DNA of 64,000 bases from CBDFHV01 sp965247705 (GCA_965247705.1 CBDFHV010000059.1:1-64000); one strand, 5' to 3'. Shown: positions 53,536 through 63,372, counted from the stretch's first letter. Made by a program: numbers and translations. Notes: generated by a model not told the origin, from the letters alone.

Positions 53536-56500
53536 ATGTCCAACAGCCAGAATCCCTATCGGATCGGGTTCGATATCGGCGGCACTTTCACCGATTTCGT
53601 GCTCCTCGATTCCACGTCGGGGGCCATCCGCCTTCACAAGTGCCTGACCACCCCCGACGATCCGTCCCGGGGCGCCTTGGAGGGCCTGGGCGCCCTGTTG
53701 TCCGAAGCCGGCCTGACGTTCGCCGATATCGGCCATCTGGTGCACGGCACGACCCTGGTCGCCAACGCCATCATCGAGCGCCGGGGCGCCACCACGGGCC
53801 TGATCACCACCCGCGGTTTCCGCGACATCCTGGAGATGGGCACCGAGCAGCGCTACGACATCCACGACCTGTTCCTCCAGTTCCCCGAGCCTCTGGTCCC
53901 GCGAGCCCGCCGCCTGGAGGTGGACGAGCGCATGGACCGGGACGGCAACGTGGTGGTGCCCCTGGACCTCGATCAGGTGCGCCATCGGGCCGATCGCCTG
54001 GTGGCGGCGGGCGCCGAAGCCATCGCCGTCTGTTTCCTCAATGCCTACAAGAACCCGGATCACGAGCAGGTGGTTGGCGATCTCCTGCGCCGGACCTACC
54101 CCGATCTGGCGGTGTCGTTGTCGAGCGACGTCCAGCCGCAGATCCGCGAGTACGACCGCTTCTCCACCACGGTGGCCAATGCCTACGCGCAGCCCCTGAT
54201 GGGCCGATATGTGGAGCGCCTTGTCACCGCCTTCGCGGACCACGGGTTCGCCGGCCGGTTCCACCTGATGCAGTCCTCCGGCGGACTGGCGGCGCCCCAG
54301 ACGGCGACGCGGTTCCCGGTGCGCTTCATCGAGTCCGGGCCCGCCGGCGGCGGCCAGGCCACCGCCTTCATCGGCGCCATGGTGGGCAAGCCGGACGTGA
54401 TCTCCTTCGACATGGGCGGCACCACGGCCAAGGCCTGCCTGATCGAGGACGGCACGGCGGCGGTGGCGCCGATGATGGAGGCGGCGCGGGTGCACCGCTT
54501 CAAGAAGGGAAGCGGCCTGCCGATCAAGGCGCCGGTGCTCGACATGATCGAAATCGGCGCCGGCGGCGGCTCCGTCGCCCGCATCGACACCCTGGGCCTG
54601 ATCAAGGTGGGACCCGGCAGCGCCGGCGCCGACCCGGGGCCCGCCTGCTACGGCCAGGGTGGCACCGAGCCCACGGTGACCGACGCCAACCTGATGCTGG
54701 GCTACTTGAACCCGGACTACTTCCTGGGCGGGCGGATGTCACTCGACGCGGACGCGGCGGAGGCCGCCATGGCGCGCCTTGCCCAACCCCTGTCCCTGAA
54801 GCCTATCGAGGCCGCCTGGGGCGTCTATGAGATCGTCTGCGAGAACATGGCCGGCGCCGCGAGGGTCCATATCGTCGAAAAGGGCCACGACCCGCGCCGC
54901 TATGCCATGGTCGCCATGGGCGGCGCCGGGCCGGCCCATGCCGCCCGGGTGGCCCGCAAGCTGGGCGTCGGCGAGGTGATCGTGCCGCCGGCCTCGGGCG
55001 CCGCCTCGGCGCTGGGTTTCCTGGTCGCGCCGATCGGCTTCGAGCGCACCCGCTCCCTGCCGGGCCTGCTCGACAGCCTCGATTTCGGCGATGTGAACAG
55101 ACTGCTCGGCGAGTTGGAAGAGGAGTGCCAGGCGCTGCTGAAGGAAGCCGGGAACCGGGACGGGGCGATCACCGTCACCCGGGCCGCCGACATGCGGCTT
55201 TATGGGCAGATGCACGAGATCACCGTGACCCTGCCGGCCGCGCCCATCGGCCCCCACTCAATGGAGGCCATCGAAACCGCGTTCGAGGCGGAGTACACCC
55301 GGCGCTACAGCCATCTGTTTGAAGGCGCCCAAATCCAGGTCCTCAACTGGCGCGTCACTTGCGCCGGCACGACGCCGGAGGTGTCGGCGCACCTGACCGC
55401 CGGCGACGCCGCGGCGGCGGCCCAAAAGGGCACCCGGCCGGCCTACTTCCCCGAGGCCGGCGGCTTCGCGGACGCCCCGGTCTACGATCGCTATGCCTTG
55501 AAGCCGGGCCTGCGCATCGACGGTCCAGCCATTGTCGAGGAGCGGGAGTCCACCACCATCGTCCCGCCCGGCGATTGGGTCAGGGTCGACGACGACCTGA
55601 ACCTGCGGCTGCATATCTCCCAGACCAGCCGCCTCGACGCCGTGGTGCCCCGGGGCCTTCCCCTGGACGACGCGGTCCGGCGTATCGAGAGCGACCCCAT
55701 CGGCCTGGAAATCATGTGGAGCCGGCTGATCAACATCGCCGAGGAGTGCTGGCAGACGGTCATCCGCACGGCCTTCTCGACGATCATCGGCGAATCCCAG
55801 GACTTCGGCTGCGATCTGCTGGATGCCAAGGGCCGCCAGCTCGCCCATTCGCCGCGGGCCATGCCGGTGTTCAGCCTGACCCTGCCCATTGCCGTCAACG
55901 CCATGATCACCAAGCATCCCCCCGAGTCCCTGAAGCCGGGCGACGTGCTGATCACCAACGATCCCTGGGTCTGCGCCGGCCACCTGTTCGACATCGCCAT
56001 CGCGACGCCGGTGTTCCGGGATGGTCGTGTGGTGGCCTTCTCCGGCAACGTGGGCCATGTCACGGATATCGGCGGTTCCAAGGAGCGCCTGTTCTCGCGC
56101 GAGCTCTACGAGGAGGGACTGCAGATCCCGCCCATGAAGCTGTTCAAGGCAGGGGTTCTCAACCAGGACCTGGTGGACATCATCACCGAGAACGTGCGCA
56201 GCGCCGATCAGGTGCTGGGCGATATCCATGCCCTGGTGGCGGCCAACGCCTCGGGCGCCCGGCGCCTGGAAGCGTTCATGGACGAATACGGGATGCACGA
56301 CCTGGAGGCGCTGACCATCGTCGTCCAGAGCCGAGCCGAGAAGGCCATGCGCGACGCCATCTCGGAGCTGTCCGACGGCACCTACGAGGGCGCCATCCTG
56401 GCCCGGCCCCTGCGCGAGGTGGAGCGCTTCCCCATCAAGATCACTGTCGAGGGCGACACCATCGAGGTGGACTTCGAGGGCGCGCCGCCCCAGACCTGGG

Positions 56501-57420
56501 AAGGTACCGTCAACTGCACCCTCAACTACGTCCGCGCCCACAGCACCTATCCCCTCAAGTGCATGCTATCGCCGGAAATTCCCGGCAATGCCGGGGCCTA
56601 CCGGCCGTTCGTGGTCAAGGCCCCGCCCAAGAGCCGCTATAACTGCGATAAGCCGGTGGCGGTCAACATGCGCACCCGCAGCGGCTGGTACATCGCCCCC
56701 AACATCTTTTCCGCCATCGCCGGGGCGGCGCCGGACAAGGTGCAGGCGTTCACCGCCCTGCCCAGCACCGCCCGCTTCTACGGGGTCGGTCCCGACGGCG
56801 TCCCCTTCACCGACCACCTGTTCCAGGGCGGCGGCCAGGGCGGTTCGGCCCATGGGGACGGCAAATCGGGCATCCAGTTCCCCAACAGCGCCTCCAACAC
56901 CTCGATCGAGATCTTCGAAAGCCGGGTGCCCATCCTGGTGCTGGAAAAGGCCTACATCGCCGATTCCGGCGGCGCGGGCCGCAATCGGGGCGGCCTGGGC
57001 CAGGCGGTGCGGACCCGCAAGCTGCTCGACGATGGCCGGCCGACCCAAGCCGGCCTCTATCCGAACAGCGTGGGGATTGCCACCGATGGCCTGTTCCGGG
57101 GCCAACCCGGGGGGCCCGGCGCGGCGATGATCACCGACCTCGACGGCAACGTGCTCAGCGATCTGGGCACCGGCGCCCTGGCCCCGCTCGCTTCGTCCCG
57201 GGAGGTGGCGGTCATCCACCTGGCCGGCGGCTCCGGCTTCGGCGATCCCTTGGAGCGTCCCATCGAGACCGTCCAGAGGGACCTGGACGAATACTATGTC
57301 ACCCTCGAGGGGGCGCGCCGGGACTATGGCTGTGTGGTCGGCGCCGACGGGCGCATCGACGCGGCGGCGACCCGCCGGCTGCGCGAGAACCGGGAACGGA
57401 CCCTCGAGCCGGCCGAGTGA
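53536..57420 (+). CDS. Fused HyuA-HyuB hydantoinase/oxoprolinase
   Basis: A 1294-residue protein joining both subunits, as in eukaryotic-type 5-oxoprolinase. The HyuA part (residues 1 to about 700) has the ATPase phosphate loop IGFDIGGTFTDFVLL, then VHGTTLVANAIIERRGATTG, ISFDMGGTTAKACLIEDG and GAGGGSVARID. The HyuB part (from about 718) has LEIMWSRLINIAEECW, LITNDPWVCAGHLFD, TDIGGSKERLFSREL and GGSGFGDPLERP. It would use ATP to open a lactam or imide ring. It is the only HyuA in the window and may serve the stand-alone HyuB copies. Confidence 0.93.
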   Translation: MSNSQNPYRIGFDIGGTFTDFVLLDSTSGAIRLHKCLTTPDDPSRGALEGLGALLSEAGLTFADIGHLVHGTTLVANAIIERRGATTGLITTRGFRDILEMGTEQRYDIHDLFLQFPEPLVPRARRLEVDERMDRDGNVVVPLDLDQVRHRADRLVAAGAEAIAVCFLNAYKNPDHEQVVGDLLRRTYPDLAVSLSSDVQPQIREYDRFSTTVANAYAQPLMGRYVERLVTAFADHGFAGRFHLMQSSGGLAAPQTATRFPVRFIESGPAGGGQATAFIGAMVGKPDVISFDMGGTTAKACLIEDGTAAVAPMMEAARVHRFKKGSGLPIKAPVLDMIEIGAGGGSVARIDTLGLIKVGPGSAGADPGPACYGQGGTEPTVTDANLMLGYLNPDYFLGGRMSLDADAAEAAMARLAQPLSLKPIEAAWGVYEIVCENMAGAARVHIVEKGHDPRRYAMVAMGGAGPAHAARVARKLGVGEVIVPPASGAASALGFLVAPIGFERTRSLPGLLDSLDFGDVNRLLGELEEECQALLKEAGNRDGAITVTRAADMRLYGQMHEITVTLPAAPIGPHSMEAIETAFEAEYTRRYSHLFEGAQIQVLNWRVTCAGTTPEVSAHLTAGDAAAAAQKGTRPAYFPEAGGFADAPVYDRYALKPGLRIDGPAIVEERESTTIVPPGDWVRVDDDLNLRLHISQTSRLDAVVPRGLPLDDAVRRIESDPIGLEIMWSRLINIAEECWQTVIRTAFSTIIGESQDFGCDLLDAKGRQLAHSPRAMPVFSLTLPIAVNAMITKHPPESLKPGDVLITNDPWVCAGHLFDIAIATPVFRDGRVVAFSGNVGHVTDIGGSKERLFSRELYEEGLQIPPMKLFKAGVLNQDLVDIITENVRSADQVLGDIHALVAANASGARRLEAFMDEYGMHDLEALTIVVQSRAEKAMRDAISELSDGTYEGAILARPLREVERFPIKITVEGDTIEVDFEGAPPQTWEGTVNCTLNYVRAHSTYPLKCMLSPEIPGNAGAYRPFVVKAPPKSRYNCDKPVAVNMRTRSGWYIAPNIFSAIAGAAPDKVQAFTALPSTARFYGVGPDGVPFTDHLFQGGGQGGSAHGDGKSGIQFPNSASNTSIEIFESRVPILVLEKAYIADSGGAGRNRGGLGQAVRTRKLLDDGRPTQAGLYPNSVGIATDGLFRGQPGGPGAAMITDLDGNVLSDLGTGALAPLASSREVAVIHLAGGSGFGDPLERPIETVQRDLDEYYVTLEGARRDYGCVVGADGRIDAAATRRLRENRERTLEPAE

Positions 57421-57468
57421 GCGTTTGTAGTGTCTCGCCCCGCCTCTTGGATGCCACTCTGGGACGGG

Positions 57469-57541
57469 GACGGGCGGGTCTGAGACCCGCCCCTACGCAA
57501 GTATATTCGAGTGCGTAGGGGCCGGTCTCAGACCGGCCCGC
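57469..57541. repeat. Palindromic intergenic repeat, copy 2
   Basis: The outer halves match copy 1 at 43357-43430 almost base for base (GACGGGCGGGTCTGAGACCC on the left; TAGGGGCCGGTC and GACCGGCCCGC on the right). The central 12 nt differ. It lies between the convergent HyuAB fusion and UroD-family genes. Confidence 0.88.
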
Positions 57542-57591
57542 CTTTGAAGCCGGTTACGGTTCGGGGGCGTTGGTTCAGTTGTTCATCGGTA

Positions 57592-58584
57592 TCAAGCCCG
57601 GCCGGCCTCCTGGATCATCGCCGCCGTCGCCTTGAGCACGTCCATGTCCACCGGGTGACGGATGACGCAGGCGGGGGACAGAAGCAGGGGTCCGCCGGCG
57701 TTTTCCTCGATGGACCGGTCGATGTCGGCGCGCACCGCGTCGAGGTCGCGGTTGGTCAGATTGCTGCGCACGATGCCGCCGAAAACGGGGCGGGTGCCGC
57801 CGCTCCGGCGGTAATGGCCGAGGCTGGGCTCGGTTTCCCCGAAGTGCCAGTTCAGGGCCGTCACCGGGTAGGCCTTCAACATATCGAACATCACGTTCTC
57901 GCCGTGCATGTGCAGGACGTTGAGCCAGGCGGCGGGCGGCAGTGAGTCGAGTACAATCCGGTCGTAGGCCAGGCCGAAGGTCTCGTAGGCGGCTTGGTCC
58001 ATCTGGTCGTAGGTGGATTGCTGGGTGGCAAACAGGACGCCGGCGCAGCCCGCCTCGACGGTGACCCGGGCGAAATCCGCGGTGACTTGGGCGATAGTTC
58101 CCAAGCCCCGGTGCAGGGCCTCCGGCGATCCCTCCATATGGCCGGCCAGGGGGCCGCCGATGGCCTTGGCGGCCGTGGTCAGGGGCGAGAACACCGTTGC
58201 CAGGACGGGCGCCTCCCCGTCCACCAGGCGAACCAGCCGCGACAGATGGTCCAGCTCGCGCCCATAGGCGCCCAGGGTCACGTCCAGGCGATCGAGCGTG
58301 TCCCAGCCCTCCGGCGATGTCACCGCGGGCGTGATGACTTCCGACTGTCCGCCTTCGGCGACCGAGGAATGGTCGGGAACGCAGCGCCAGTCCTCGACGC
58401 AATAGAGGCCATTGGACATGGACTTGATCAGGTCCATCCCCGTTTCCCGGAAGAAGCTGGCGGTTTCCACCGCCAAGCGGACCGGGTCCTGGTCGACGTG
58501 GGGCAGGTGGGTCCAAAAGGCGAAGGGGATGCGGTCCACTGGATCGCCGGCCAGCATTGCCTTGATGCGTTCGACACGGTCCAT
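57592..58584 (-). CDS. Uroporphyrinogen decarboxylase (UroD) family protein
   Basis: A 330-residue TIM-barrel protein. The N-terminus RVERIKAMLAGDPVDRIPFA is typical of the UroD/MtaA/CmuA superfamily. LHMHGENVMFDMLKAYPV and LLSPACVIRHPVDMDVL lie where methyltransferase relatives carry their zinc ligands (HxC ... C). Here the first site is HMHG, with His instead of Cys, and one Cys remains in SPAC. It is more likely a corrinoid-linked methyltransferase relative or a decarboxylase of unknown substrate than haem-pathway HemE. The start at 58584 is chosen over 58647. Confidence 0.8.
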   Translation of the reverse strand: MDRVERIKAMLAGDPVDRIPFAFWTHLPHVDQDPVRLAVETASFFRETGMDLIKSMSNGLYCVEDWRCVPDHSSVAEGGQSEVITPAVTSPEGWDTLDRLDVTLGAYGRELDHLSRLVRLVDGEAPVLATVFSPLTTAAKAIGGPLAGHMEGSPEALHRGLGTIAQVTADFARVTVEAGCAGVLFATQQSTYDQMDQAAYETFGLAYDRIVLDSLPPAAWLNVLHMHGENVMFDMLKAYPVTALNWHFGETEPSLGHYRRSGGTRPVFGGIVRSNLTNRDLDAVRADIDRSIEENAGGPLLLSPACVIRHPVDMDVLKATAAMIQEAGRA

Positions 58585-58677
58585 GTGTTGATTCCTCGCT
58601 GGCGGGGAGGGATCTCGGGGGATACAGGGAGCGGGGAGCGCTGACAAGGCCCGGCGGGGCCCGCACGGGGCGAATCG

Positions 58678-60066
58678 TCAGCCGGCGCCCATGACGGCGG
58701 GTTCGCAGTACTGGCGCCGTCGCTTGAGCCGGTCGCACAGGTTCTTTGCCGACCGGGCGCCCTCGATTGGGCCGGCGATAAGGCGGAAGTAGACACCTTT
58801 GCCGCGCCCCAGATCGATACGGCTGATCTGGTGCTCCAGGTTGCCGATGAGGGCCGAATGGGCCCGCCGGAACTGAGTCCAGCCCCGTTCCGCCGCCTGG
58901 CGGGAGCGGTAGGAGGCCAGATGGACGGCCGCTTGGGATCCCGAAGCCATGGTGGCCTTGCCTTCCGAGGACGCCTTCGGCGCCGCGGCGGCCCGCGCCC
59001 CTGGGGGCTGCATTCCCTTTTCGATCGCTTGGCGCTCGCGGGCATACTCGTCTGACGTGATCAGCCCGGAACCTTGAAGCTGCTCCAGGCGGCGCACCGA
59101 ATCGGCGGCTTCCATCAAGCCCTTGGGCGGCTGGGCCGGCGGGGCCACGGCCACGGGCGCGGCGGGCATCAGGGCGTCAAGGATCATCGATCGCTCGGCC
59201 GAATGCTGGCTGATGGTGATCGCCCGCATCTCGAGCGCCCTGCCGATGGCCCTGAGGCGGCCAGTGATCTGCGCGGCATTGGGAACCGGCCGATCGAGCC
59301 CGGCGGCGGGCGGCGGCGTGGTCAGGGGCACAAGCGCCCCCAGATTGGACTGTCGCCGGGTGCCGAACTCTTCCGGCGTGATGAGCCCTTGATCGCGCAA
59401 GGCGCGCAGGGTGTTGAAGCGGCTGACGATGGTCGCGTCGGCGTTGCCCAATTGGGGGACGCTGTTGGCGTTCTGCATCGCCGGGCTCGCGGATCCGGTG
59501 GCGGCCCGGGGCGGCATCCGCCCCAGCATGGGACTGCTGGCCGGCTGGCCGGAAACCATGCCCATTGTGGGCGCATTGGGCGGCGGGTTGAACGGCATGG
59601 CACCGCTGGCGCCGGTGGCGGCGGACGTCGGCATGACGCCGCCGCCTTCGAGGAGCGCCAGGTTGACGCTGGCCAGCTCGGAGATGGGACGGTGGGACAA
59701 TTCCCGGAGGACGAGCATCTGCTGGGTGTTGCTGGGGCGGATGGCCAGGACCGCCTCGTAGGATTGCCGCGCCTTGGTCAACTGGCCCGTGTTCTGGTAG
59801 AGGACACCGAGCCCCATGAGGGCCTGCACGTCCCGGTCGTCCCGGCTCAGCGCCTTGTTGAAATGGGCCTCGGCCATGCCGTAGTTGCCCTTGGTAAGCT
59901 CGGCCAAGCCCAGTTCGGCCTCGTCGTTGCCGACAAATATGGGGCTGCTTACCCAGAACGTGGGATCGGCGACGCCGCCGGCGCCGCAAGCACCGAGGAG
60001 GCCCATGAGGCAACAGGCCGTCGCCAGACGCAGGGCCATCCGCGGGCAGGGATTTCGCCGGATCAC
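58678..60066 (-). CDS. Lipoprotein with TPR and C-terminal SPOR domain
   Basis: A 462-residue protein. The lipobox is LLGAC with Cys27, after the n-region RRNPCPRMALR. TPR repeats cover about residues 45-120 (NYGMAEAHFNKALSRDDRDV, TGQLTKARQSYEAVLAIRP). Two short SHOCT-like stretches follow, each with the pattern LRDQGLITPEEF or LQGSGLITSDEY. The C-terminal 80 residues (AVHLASYRSRQAAERGWTQF, VYFRLIAGPIEGARSA) form a SPOR domain, which binds denuded peptidoglycan at the septum. The GTG at 60066 has a GAGGATGAGG site. Confidence 0.82.
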   Translation of the reverse strand: MIRRNPCPRMALRLATACCLMGLLGACGAGGVADPTFWVSSPIFVGNDEAELGLAELTKGNYGMAEAHFNKALSRDDRDVQALMGLGVLYQNTGQLTKARQSYEAVLAIRPSNTQQMLVLRELSHRPISELASVNLALLEGGGVMPTSAATGASGAMPFNPPPNAPTMGMVSGQPASSPMLGRMPPRAATGSASPAMQNANSVPQLGNADATIVSRFNTLRALRDQGLITPEEFGTRRQSNLGALVPLTTPPPAAGLDRPVPNAAQITGRLRAIGRALEMRAITISQHSAERSMILDALMPAAPVAVAPPAQPPKGLMEAADSVRRLEQLQGSGLITSDEYARERQAIEKGMQPPGARAAAAPKASSEGKATMASGSQAAVHLASYRSRQAAERGWTQFRRAHSALIGNLEHQISRIDLGRGKGVYFRLIAGPIEGARSAKNLCDRLKRRRQYCEPAVMGAG

Positions 60067-60197
60067 GCCGTCCTCATCCTCCAACCATCGGCCCCAGACC
60101 GCCGGGTCCCTCCGGACCCACCGATTCCCGAAGCCGAATCCTAGACCAAGTACGCCGTCCCGGCTAACAATTCCTTAAGCGCGTCCCGTTCCCCCGG

Positions 60198-61166
60198 TTA
60201 TTCGCCGCCGCCGAGACAGCCCGTGCCGGGTCCCTTCGTCCGCATCCTCAGGTAGTGAGTGGAAAAAATTCCGTGCTCGCCGAGCAGGCACGGAATGCCA
60301 GAAATAATGGGAAACACCAGTGCGTCGTCGTCGCTGTAGAGGGCTTCTCCGGTGTCGATGAGCGGGGTTTTGGCGAACGGCGAGGCGTAGGGTGGGTCGG
60401 GGAACGGGGTGTCCGGGTCCGTGCTCAGGTCTTGGGGCCGCTTCGCGACGATGGTCAGGGCGGAGCGGTTGCGGGTGTTGACGTCGCCTTCGAACGGGCC
60501 GTGTTCGACCACGTCGTAGCCCAAGTCCTTCAAGGCGCCGGGAATATCCTTGATGTAGCGGTGGTGTTCGATCTGGGCCCGGGTCGCGTCGTCGCCGAAC
60601 TGCCAGGACGGTTCGCGCAGCACCAGATAGCGCCGCGAGACCCGATAGAGTTCGGCCAGGATTTCCCGCTCCTTGTCCCGGTTGGGCTCGATGGCGTGGT
60701 TGGTGAACACGACGTCGAAGGCATCGGTGAGAATGGGGACGGCGAACAGGGAGCCTTGGAACAGCTTCAGGTCCGGCTGGCCATGGTCCCGCGCCCAGGC
60801 CTGCCCGTAGAGCAAACGGGACAGGACGATGTCGAAGCCGTAGCGGTGCCGGGGTGGCCGCTCCATGGCGTTGAGGACGTTGCAGGCCAGGGTGGCTTCG
60901 CCAATGCCGGCGTCGAGGAGGGAATCCGGCCCAAGCCGGTCGAACATCTGAGCCAGTTTGCCGGCCGAGATTCGGTGCTGCTCGGCGACGAAGGCCTCCT
61001 TGGTGGTGCGCTGGATGTAGGAGCCCGCCTGCAGATCGTAGGACAGCATGATCGATAGCTCGTCGTTGCCGTCCAGGCCGCGGCTGTCGCGTACATGGGC
61101 AAGGATGTTGCGCCGTTCCGCATACAGCTTGCGCAGTTCCTCCGGGTCCAGGGTATAGCGGCTCAA
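60198..61166 (-). CDS. SAM-dependent methyltransferase with Trm112-like C-terminus
   Basis: A 322-residue protein. The methyltransferase core has LLDAGIGEATLACNVLNAM and AFDVVFTNHAIEPN. After about residue 260, LIDTGEALYSDDDALVFPII followed by SGIPCLLGEH resembles a Trm112-type accessory domain, though its cysteines are not all present. It is the last gene of the minus-strand set and lies 56 bp after the next methyltransferase. The substrate is unknown; a surface or glycan target is suggested by the neighbours. Confidence 0.8.
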   Translation of the reverse strand: MSRYTLDPEELRKLYAERRNILAHVRDSRGLDGNDELSIMLSYDLQAGSYIQRTTKEAFVAEQHRISAGKLAQMFDRLGPDSLLDAGIGEATLACNVLNAMERPPRHRYGFDIVLSRLLYGQAWARDHGQPDLKLFQGSLFAVPILTDAFDVVFTNHAIEPNRDKEREILAELYRVSRRYLVLREPSWQFGDDATRAQIEHHRYIKDIPGALKDLGYDVVEHGPFEGDVNTRNRSALTIVAKRPQDLSTDPDTPFPDPPYASPFAKTPLIDTGEALYSDDDALVFPIISGIPCLLGEHGIFSTHYLRMRTKGPGTGCLGGGE

Positions 61167-61222
61167 ATGTCTGCTCCCTCAGGATTCTGCGGGGTTCATG
61201 AACATGGTGTCGAACGGGGCCA

Positions 61223-62023
61223 TTACCCGGTTGACGATTTCGGCCCGCCGGCCAAACGGAAGATGACCATGATGTTGCCCACCCTGTCCGTCATGGACGG
61301 GTGGATGTCGTGGCGGAACAGCACCTCTCGGGGCACGCCGTCGAACAGCATCAGGATGTCGTCGGCGCTCTCGAACCGGGTGCCGTCCAGCTTGATCGTC
61401 TTGACCCTGTTCAGTTCCTCGTTGCTCCAAGGGCTGTAGTAGCAGCCGATGGCCACGTAGGCGCCGGGCGCCGCCACGCGCAGGATCTCCCCGGCGACTC
61501 GGGGGTTGTCGCTGCTGTAGCCGAGGACGCCGCTGAGGATGACGACGTCGAAGCTTGCGTCCGGGTAGGGCATGTCGTGCATGTCCCCCAGGTCCACCAG
61601 GGCCGAATAGGAGATCAGGTCCAGTCCCCAGATATTGCGCGGCTCGAACCCCAGGGCCATGAGCGCGAAGAGTTCCGCCTCGGTGCGGGGGCCGACGGTC
61701 AGCACCCGCATGGTCTTGTGGTTCTTCACGATGTGATCGATGCTGCGCAAGGGGCCGATAAGACGGCTTGGCCGGTCCAGGGTCACCGTGTCGGAAAGAT
61801 TGTTCAGGTTGTGGGCAAGGGCGTTTTTGATCACTCCCGGCCCCATCGCCTCCACAGTCTGGACGTCCTCCTCTCGAAGCCGCTTTAGGCGGACGGCGGA
61901 CAGGAGGGCGCGGACATGGGGGATATGGAGCAACTGCGCCGGGTACTTGGACAGGAAGGCATTGATCATCCCCAGGTCGTCGGGCGTCAGTTCCAAGGAA
62001 AATCCCCGCTCGCCAGTGGTCAT
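61223..62023 (-). CDS. Class I SAM-dependent methyltransferase
   Basis: A 266-residue protein. Motif I is unusual (VLTVGPRTEAELFALMALG) with no GxGxG; the acidic loop is IWGLDLISY and the later block is SFDVVILSGVLGYSSDNPRV. A helical N-terminal region of about 90 residues (DLGMINAFLSKYPAQLLHIP) precedes it. Its ATG at 62023 overlaps the GSCFA gene stop by four bases. The sequence suggests a divergent methyltransferase acting with the GSCFA protein. Confidence 0.78.
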   Translation of the reverse strand: MTTGERGFSLELTPDDLGMINAFLSKYPAQLLHIPHVRALLSAVRLKRLREEDVQTVEAMGPGVIKNALAHNLNNLSDTVTLDRPSRLIGPLRSIDHIVKNHKTMRVLTVGPRTEAELFALMALGFEPRNIWGLDLISYSALVDLGDMHDMPYPDASFDVVILSGVLGYSSDNPRVAGEILRVAAPGAYVAIGCYYSPWSNEELNRVKTIKLDGTRFESADDILMLFDGVPREVLFRHDIHPSMTDRVGNIMVIFRLAGGPKSSTG

Positions 62024-63372
62024 GAACGCAACTCCGATTCCTTCACAAGATGTGGTTCGTCGTCGAGGGGTGTTTCTGCGGGGTCCACGAACATGGCGTC
62101 GAATAGGGCCATCACCCGGCCGACCGCGTGGGCCGAAACATGGCGCTGATCGGCCTCCCAGGCGTCCCGGGTGCAGGTCGTCACCAGTTCGTAGCTGGGG
62201 AAGTAGTGGACATCGGGCACGGTGTCGACCAGGGACTCGGCGGCCGTGCGCAGCACCGCCTTCGAATGGGCGTTGGCGCTGATCACATGGTGTTCGCGGG
62301 CCCGGGTGGTGGCCATCAGGGGCACCGGCGAAACGCTGAGAATGACCGTGAAGTCGGGGTTGTGGGCGCGGACGATCTCGACGAACCGGCGGATGTTGGC
62401 GACGTTCTCGGCAACCGTCAGGACCCGGGGCCGGATGAACGGCAGCAGGGCGCCGCCCCGCGGGTTGCGGGACAGGACGCTGCCGTCGGGGACGTACTCC
62501 CAGCATTCATTGAGGCCGAGGGTCAGGACGAACACGCGGCAGGCCTGCAAGGCCTCACGGCAGGAGGCCAGGTGCTGCTCGTAATCGGCGGCGTAGGCTT
62601 CGGGCGACACGAAGCCGACGCCCTCTCGGAACGGGTCGCAGTAGACACACGGATGCGGGGGGCCGCGATGGAGGGGCACCAGGAGGCGGGGCGTGGCCCG
62701 CTCGCCGAAGGCGCGCTCGGCCAGTTGGCGGAAGCTGGGGGTGTTGAACAAAGGGCCCCAATTGGCGCAATAGCGGGCGTCGACGCGGGCCGCGTCGTAG
62801 TCGCTCATGATCACCCCCCGGGCGATCCCTTCGCTTTCTTCCTCGCGCCTCACGTAGGCGAATCCCCGCCGCTGCAGGGCGACGGCGATTTCCGTGGCGA
62901 AACAGCTTCCCGCCGAGCCGACAGGGGTTCGCCGGTTGACGAGCGCCTTGTTCTGTACGACCGGTAAGGTCGCGTAGAGATCGTGGGCCGGGTTTCGTCG
63001 CGGGTTCGGCCAGAACACCGCGTCCGGGTTGGGCTTGGAGGCCGGGTTGTAGGTGTCGGCGTTGGCCGTCAGTTGGGTCCGGAATCCGGCCAGCTCTCTC
63101 AGCAGATGGGCCGGATCCAGTCGGAGGGCCGCCGGGTCGCGGCCGAGATCGCGCAACGTCTCGCCAATGGCGGCGATCAGGGTGCCGTGGGGATCGCCAC
63201 CGTCCAGGCGGTCGCGCAGACGTGCCTTGACCGCCATTCGGCTCGCCGGGTCGGCGAAGATGGCGTCGACGATCAGGAAGGCGAGCGGCGGCTCGATGGC
63301 GCCTTGTCGCCGGCCGATGACGAAGGTTGGAGGTGCGGCCTCCGTTGGGATACTGCGGACGGTCGGGCTCAT
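62020..63372 (-). CDS. GSCFA domain protein
   Basis: A 450-residue protein. The family-defining GSAGSCFATEIAVALQRRGF lies near residues 150-170. Later blocks are CVYCDPFREGVGF, VFVLTLGLNECWEY and PDFTVILSVSPVPLMATTRA, and DVHYFPSYELVT is the typical C-terminal motif. GSCFA proteins resemble SGNH/GDSL esterases and are often next to polysaccharide or lipid modification genes; no reaction is established. Both ends overlap the neighbouring genes as ATGA. Confidence 0.88.
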   Translation of the reverse strand: MSPTVRSIPTEAAPPTFVIGRRQGAIEPPLAFLIVDAIFADPASRMAVKARLRDRLDGGDPHGTLIAAIGETLRDLGRDPAALRLDPAHLLRELAGFRTQLTANADTYNPASKPNPDAVFWPNPRRNPAHDLYATLPVVQNKALVNRRTPVGSAGSCFATEIAVALQRRGFAYVRREEESEGIARGVIMSDYDAARVDARYCANWGPLFNTPSFRQLAERAFGERATPRLLVPLHRGPPHPCVYCDPFREGVGFVSPEAYAADYEQHLASCREALQACRVFVLTLGLNECWEYVPDGSVLSRNPRGGALLPFIRPRVLTVAENVANIRRFVEIVRAHNPDFTVILSVSPVPLMATTRAREHHVISANAHSKAVLRTAAESLVDTVPDVHYFPSYELVTTCTRDAWEADQRHVSAHAVGRVMALFDAMFVDPAETPLDDEPHLVKESELRS

